DNA from: Lucifuga dentata
Taxonomy: Eukaryota; Chordata; Actinopteri; Ophidiiformes; Bythitidae
NCBI GenBank assembly: GCA_014773175.1
Contig: VXCM01000903.1
Coordinates: forward strand, 1-64,000
DNA length: 64,000 nucleotides
Reading direction: 5' to 3'
The notes beneath the pieces are model-generated. The model searched no databases, was not told the DNA's origin, and saw only the letters and a program-made list of their open reading frames with translations. Numbering within the stretch: position 1 is the stretch's first letter; each line of letters opens with the position of its first letter. Of this stretch, positions 62,961 to 64,000 are shown in pieces. A program made the translations under genes and the position numbers.

Positions 62961-63560
62961 TTAAAGGACCATACCGACAAACGTGAAGTTTGACCTAATA
63001 TATTCAATTTTCATACACGTAACATTACTGACAATTACTGTATTTCCCAAAGCATACTGCTGGAATGGTGAATTAAAAATGTTTTTCCTACCTTCCAGAC
63101 CGCCATTGGTTTCAGTTCATTCTGGTACACTATTAAAATCAACTTGTTGATACTTGAAACGTTCTTGGGATAGGTAATCCATCATCGTGAACAAGATGTG
63201 TATTCAGGTTTTTTTTTTTAGAAGTTATGTAATTTTAGCGTTTAAGCGCAATAAAAAGTGCGAAGTGAATGTATGTCTCCACCGGGGAATATAGTCCCAA
63301 AAGAAGACCTGCATTTATCAAAAAATTTAAATGACTGTGACTTCATAATTTTGTGCAACTATTAGCAGGTGAAACATGGATTTTTAAGGTGGGTGTATCG
63401 CTTGAATATTTGATTTTGAAACATTAAGAGATTTTGCAAAATATCAGGAAGGCTGAAGTACAGTTTTATCCTTTGGGAAATGGTTGTCAGTTACGTAACT
63501 AGTATGAAAATTGAATATATTAGGCTCAGACATGCATGATTGTTGGTATGGTCCTTTAAC
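62961..63560. mobile_element. TTAA-bordered palindromic MITE, copy F
   Basis: Best copy outside gk: TTAA borders (TTTTAAAGGACCATACCGAC and GGTATGGTCCTTTAAC), long inverted arms, and the central TCAGTTCATTCTGGTACACT and AGCGCAATAAAAAGTGCG blocks. It lies in clasp1 intron 1. Confidence 0.75.
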
Positions 63561-64000
63561 CTTTGTTTCAAGCCTTTATTAGAATGGGTGAAAAGCACAA
63601 TGCATGTATACACACACACACACACACACACACTTTTTCTATTGTGTTCTCTGATTCTAATTGCTAATTCTCAGAGCAGATGGGATTCTATTCTTGTTTT
63701 TTTTGGAAAGGTGGTGGTCTTGCAGTCAGTTTAAATCTTGGAAAGTGACATATTCACGACATTATTTCTTTTTGTTTTTTGTTTTTTTTTAATCTGTGTG
63801 TGTCTGTGTGTGTGTGTGTGTGTGTATATGTGCTTACAGTGACACAGTAAACCATCTTTTCAGCCTTCCAGAGGACTTTGGATCCCCGGCACAGTCCAGT
63901 GGTAAAAGTTAATCCTAAACCATGCTAACTTTCTGGCCTCGTGAGTGCAGAGATTTGTGCAGAGCTCAGTGGAAAAGCTGCAACACACAGAGGAATGAAA

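Larger units (their letters stand above)
57040..64000 (+). other. clasp1: clasp1 intron 1 (open at the window end)
   Basis: No coding exon of clasp1 or another gene is recognised. Contents: poly(T) near 57530-57560, (GA)n with an N at 58204-58238, the hAT-like element 58330-59701, the dispersed repeat 61262-61575, MITE copy F 62961-63560, (CA)n 63611-63632 and (GT)n about 63797-63827. Confidence 0.6.

Noticed and set aside
57040..64000. U4atac snRNA gene, which lies in a CLASP1 intron in human
   Set aside because: Looked for its 5' end and stem-like sequence by eye on both strands and saw no match; it may lie beyond the window.
63840..64000. Second coding exon of clasp1 after the TTTTCAG near 63864
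   Set aside because: The sequence following does not encode the expected VVLLGMD-like continuation in phase 0.

Overview
The window is nuclear DNA of a teleost fish, probably a percomorph. The basis is vertebrate multi-exon genes with GT-AG introns, short introns mixed with repeat-rich ones, CA/GT microsatellites, and fish-type MITE, SINE and L2 repeats. It is a draft assembly: single-N gaps sit in homopolymers or between duplicated flanks of about 66 bp, and there is one 34-bp N run.

Five genes can be built completely from exon to exon in a consistent reading phase, and a sixth is partial. From left to right: actr3 (minus strand, 418 aa, 12 coding exons, 2720-15425); ddx18 (plus, 694 aa once an assembly duplication is discounted, 14 coding exons, 17053-22412); gk glycerol kinase (minus, about 520 aa, 19 coding exons, 24019-40397); a pde9a-type cGMP phosphodiesterase (minus, 539 aa, 14 coding exons, 43181-50426); nifk (plus, 290 aa, 6 coding exons, 50894-53679); and the first coding exon of clasp1 (plus, 56845-57039), whose first intron fills the rest of the window.

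actr3/ddx18 and pde9a/nifk are head-to-head pairs sharing promoter regions; ddx18 and gk converge. The genes are not a pathway. They are conserved housekeeping genes: actin branching, two nucleolar ribosome-biogenesis factors, glycerol phosphorylation, cGMP breakdown and microtubule plus-end control. ACTR3, DDX18, NIFK and CLASP1 all lie in human 2q14, whereas human GK (X) and PDE9A (21) do not, so the fish order interleaves blocks that are separate in human.

The most interesting non-coding signal is a pair of 133-nt H/ACA-box snoRNA-like sequences in nifk introns 2 and 5, with matching H and ACA box positions and stems that covary. The main repeat signal is a roughly 0.6-kb family with very long inverted termini and TTAA borders: six near-complete copies and three fragments, mostly in gk introns. 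A 1.37-kb hAT-like element with an 8-bp target duplication lies in clasp1 intron 1.
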